Source of the DNA: Candidatus Aramenus sulfurataquae
GTDB taxonomy: Archaea; Thermoproteota; Thermoprotei_A; Sulfolobales; Sulfolobaceae
DNA: 64,000 nt
Direction: 5' to 3'
Assembly (NCBI GenBank): GCA_000565255.1
Contig: ASRH01000001.1
Span: forward strand, 62,001 to 126,000
The stretch's first letter is position 1. The number at the start of each line of letters is the position of its first letter. The translations under genes and the position numbers were made by a program. Of the stretch, positions 60,689 to 64,000 are shown piece by piece. The notes beneath the pieces are model-generated. The model did no database searches. It was not told the DNA's origin and was given only the letters and a program-made list of their open reading frames with translations.

Positions 60689-60764
60689 GGGGCTGTAGTC
60701 TAGCCTGGACTAGGATGCCAGGCTTGGGCCCTGGTGATCGAGGGTTCAAATCCCTCCAGCCCCA
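60689..60764 (+). tRNA. tRNA-Pro(UGG)
   Basis: Acceptor GGGGCTG pairs with CAGCCCC, discriminator A at 60764. D stem G-U-C-U pairs with G-G-A-U. Anticodon stem CCAGG/CCTGG encloses C-U-U-G-G-G-C, so the anticodon is UGG. T arm GAGGG-TTCAAAT-CCCTC. No intron. The following bases 60765-60767 are CCA, so the tail appears to be encoded, unlike in the tRNA-Ser nearby. Confidence 0.93.
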
Positions 60765-60767
60765 CCA

Positions 60768-60972
60768 TTATTCGGCAACTTTCACTTGGATTTAACTTGA
60801 TGTAAGGGGGGCCAACTTTCCGCGTAAAATCACCGTGGAAAACGGAAAGGTCCTTCAATACTTCCATCTGACGCTCTTTTAACTACATAAGAAGAAAAGG
60901 CGCTATTCTTGAGTTTCTTCGCTTAAAGGTTACTTTGGCGTTAGAGCGCATAGGTTTGGATTGGCCGCCCCT
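60768..60972. other. Spacer between tRNA-Pro and aglH
   Basis: About 205 nt without a gene. I see no supported RNA motif. T-rich tracts near the tRNA end could terminate transcription, but none stands out. Confidence 0.4.
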
Positions 60973-61935
60973 TTACAGTTTTATCACCGTGGTTTGAAGG
61001 TATACCGCGAGGACTGCAAACGCTATTTCGAGCCCCCAAAGTATTAACACTACTTGATACTCCTTAAAGTGGCCCATCTTCATCACTACGTGTGTCAAAG
61101 AATTGGGTTTTCCGTCCCAGTAAAGGTAGCCCTCTGGGGTAACCTTGCCAAATGAGATGCCCTTAAACTTCGTCCTAGCCTTTAGGACGAACTCTGCAAC
61201 GTAGGGCAAGTAAAGGACCGCCAGCGCAGTAAGCATGAACCCAGATATACCAATGGCGCCTATTGCAGACCCAATGAAATACGTGCCTATGTTCCCGAGA
61301 AATACCTTCGCTGGATATTTATTGTAAAAGAGAAAAGCGACGAGCGACGCCGCTAACACCAGGGCCAGCTCTCCCGCTATGTATGTCTGCCCCGAGCCCC
61401 TAAGCCCAATAAACGCGAGGGTTGCCGCCATTATGATTCCCATGCCAGTCCCAAGCCCGTTAAGCCCCTCTAGCATGTTGAAGGCGTTAGCGGAGATTGT
61501 CAAAGCTGCAGGGATTACGACCACGTAATATAGGAGGCCTAAGTTTACGAAGCCGAGGAAAGGTATTGAAATCACGGAATGTCCCACGCTGAAGATAGCC
61601 AGGGGAACGGAGGCGAAGGTGGGCGTCAAAGCCCTCACTGATTGCCTTATGTTCAAGACGTCGTCTAGCAATCCAAGGAAGGCTACAATGAGGGACGATA
61701 TGAGGGAAGCAAGGATGATGGTCTCGCTAACCTCGCTCTGGTCGTCAACCAAAAGCGCAAACGATCCTCCTACGAATCCGGCAACTATCCCCACTCCTCC
61801 CAGTACTGGCACTTCCGGCTTGTTTGGCTTATTCACGTCCTTCCCTACGAATCCTCTAGCCTTAGATACCTTGATTATCCAAGCTGTGACTAAGAAAGTG
61901 ACTGCGAACGAGACTAGGGGGGCTACATAGTCCAA
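60973..61935 (-). CDS. aglH: GlcNAc-1-phosphate transferase of the MraY/WecA/Alg7 family (AglH type)
   Basis: The 320-residue membrane protein has about ten hydrophobic segments and the family motifs NKPNKPEVPVLGGVG, FLGLLDDVLNIRQ (Asp-Asp metal site), ANAFNMLEGLNGLGTGMG and VFLGNIGTYFIG. AglH of Sulfolobus transfers GlcNAc-1-phosphate to dolichyl phosphate, the first step of N-glycosylation. The start appears to be TTG 61935. It is one nucleotide downstream of the prenyl synthase gene, which fits supply of the lipid carrier. Confidence 0.88.
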   Translation of the reverse strand: MDYVAPLVSFAVTFLVTAWIIKVSKARGFVGKDVNKPNKPEVPVLGGVGIVAGFVGGSFALLVDDQSEVSETIILASLISSLIVAFLGLLDDVLNIRQSVRALTPTFASVPLAIFSVGHSVISIPFLGFVNLGLLYYVVVIPAALTISANAFNMLEGLNGLGTGMGIIMAATLAFIGLRGSGQTYIAGELALVLAASLVAFLFYNKYPAKVFLGNIGTYFIGSAIGAIGISGFMLTALAVLYLPYVAEFVLKARTKFKGISFGKVTPEGYLYWDGKPNSLTHVVMKMGHFKEYQVVLILWGLEIAFAVLAVYLQTTVIKL

Positions 61936-61936
61936 G

Positions 61937-64000
<2,064 letters not shown>

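Noticed and set aside
60018-60942. Direct 11-mer ACTTTGGCGTT at 60018 and 60932, flanking the SRP RNA and tRNA-Pro
   Set aside because: An 11-base match over this distance is weak and not accompanied by other signs of an insertion or duplication.

Overview
The window reads as a chromosome segment of a thermoacidophilic crenarchaeon of the order Sulfolobales. Evidence: a DoxBCE-type quinol oxidase, an ESCRT-III-like (CdvB-family) protein, an Lrs14-type regulator, an argininosuccinate block joined to a LysW-dependent ArgX-type ligase, archaeal wybutosine and archaeosine genes, an archaeal SRP RNA, an intron-containing tRNA-Ser, AGG/AGA-dominated arginine codons, and many TATA boxes about 26 nt before a start codon (leaderless mRNAs). 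GC looks moderate by eye, which would suit a Metallosphaera-like genome, but the genus cannot be fixed from this alone. Genes are tightly packed, often overlapping by 4-8 nt. No insertion sequence, CRISPR array or prophage was found.

Layout. 0-1.4 kb: end of probable pyrE, pyrF, and a JAMM-like protein. 1.4-5 kb (minus): a five-gene run with a hypothetical protein, a dihydrolipoamide-dehydrogenase-like enzyme, a winged-helix regulator, an ESCRT-III-like protein and an AbrB-PhoU protein. 5-7.5 kb: taw3, then queE, a NOG1-like GTPase and a tRNA-binding protein. 7.6-16.3 kb: a purine operon purC-S-Q-L-F-(purF paralog)-D-M. 16.3-17 kb: two small DNA-binding proteins. 17.1-24.7 kb: argG-argH-carA-carB-argX, i.e. 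arginine synthesis with its carbamoyl-phosphate supply. 24.7-31.5 kb: mixed metabolic and hypothetical genes, including a translin homolog, a lambda-crystallin-type 3-hydroxyacyl-CoA dehydrogenase, a cupin, a Cys-rich miniprotein, AmrS and a crotonase resembling 3-hydroxypropionyl-CoA dehydratase. 31.6-34.6 kb (minus): heme O synthase, and a nikR-B3/B4-hom operon. 34.6-41 kb: tldD/tldE, usp, a second lipoamide-dehydrogenase-like gene, birA, sua5 and a lone nuoB-like gene. 41-45.8 kb: glycerate kinase, an MFS transporter, a DtxR regulator and small uncharacterised proteins. 45.8-49.4 kb: molybdenum cofactor genes (mobB, moeA, mobA) with a four-CBS protein. 49.4-55.3 kb: a lysine-methyltransferase-like gene, dph6, an amidohydrolase, three glycosyltransferases and an Lrs14-type regulator. 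55.5-59.5 kb: a miniature AbrB protein, TatD, doxE-doxC-doxB. 59.7-61 kb: an RNA locus with tRNA-Ser(GCU), SRP RNA and tRNA-Pro(UGG). 61-64 kb (minus): AglH-type GlcNAc-1-P transferase, a polyprenyl diphosphate synthase and type 2 IPP isomerase, together supplying isoprenoid lipids and the dolichol-type glycan carrier.

Observations most worth a second look: (1) a PurF paralog inside the purine operon with Ala where the glutaminase needs its catalytic Cys, while the PRPP loop and four Cys at the Fe-S ligand positions are kept; (2) purQ, whose conserved N-terminus is encoded but lacks an ATG/GTG/TTG start (ACG sits at the expected site); (3) a perfect 10-bp inverted repeat flanking the purC promoter; (4) a shared 18-bp promoter element before the hydroxyacyl-CoA dehydrogenase and the cupin; (5) an inverted repeat between the Lrs14-type and mini-AbrB genes. 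None of these is proven to be a new system.
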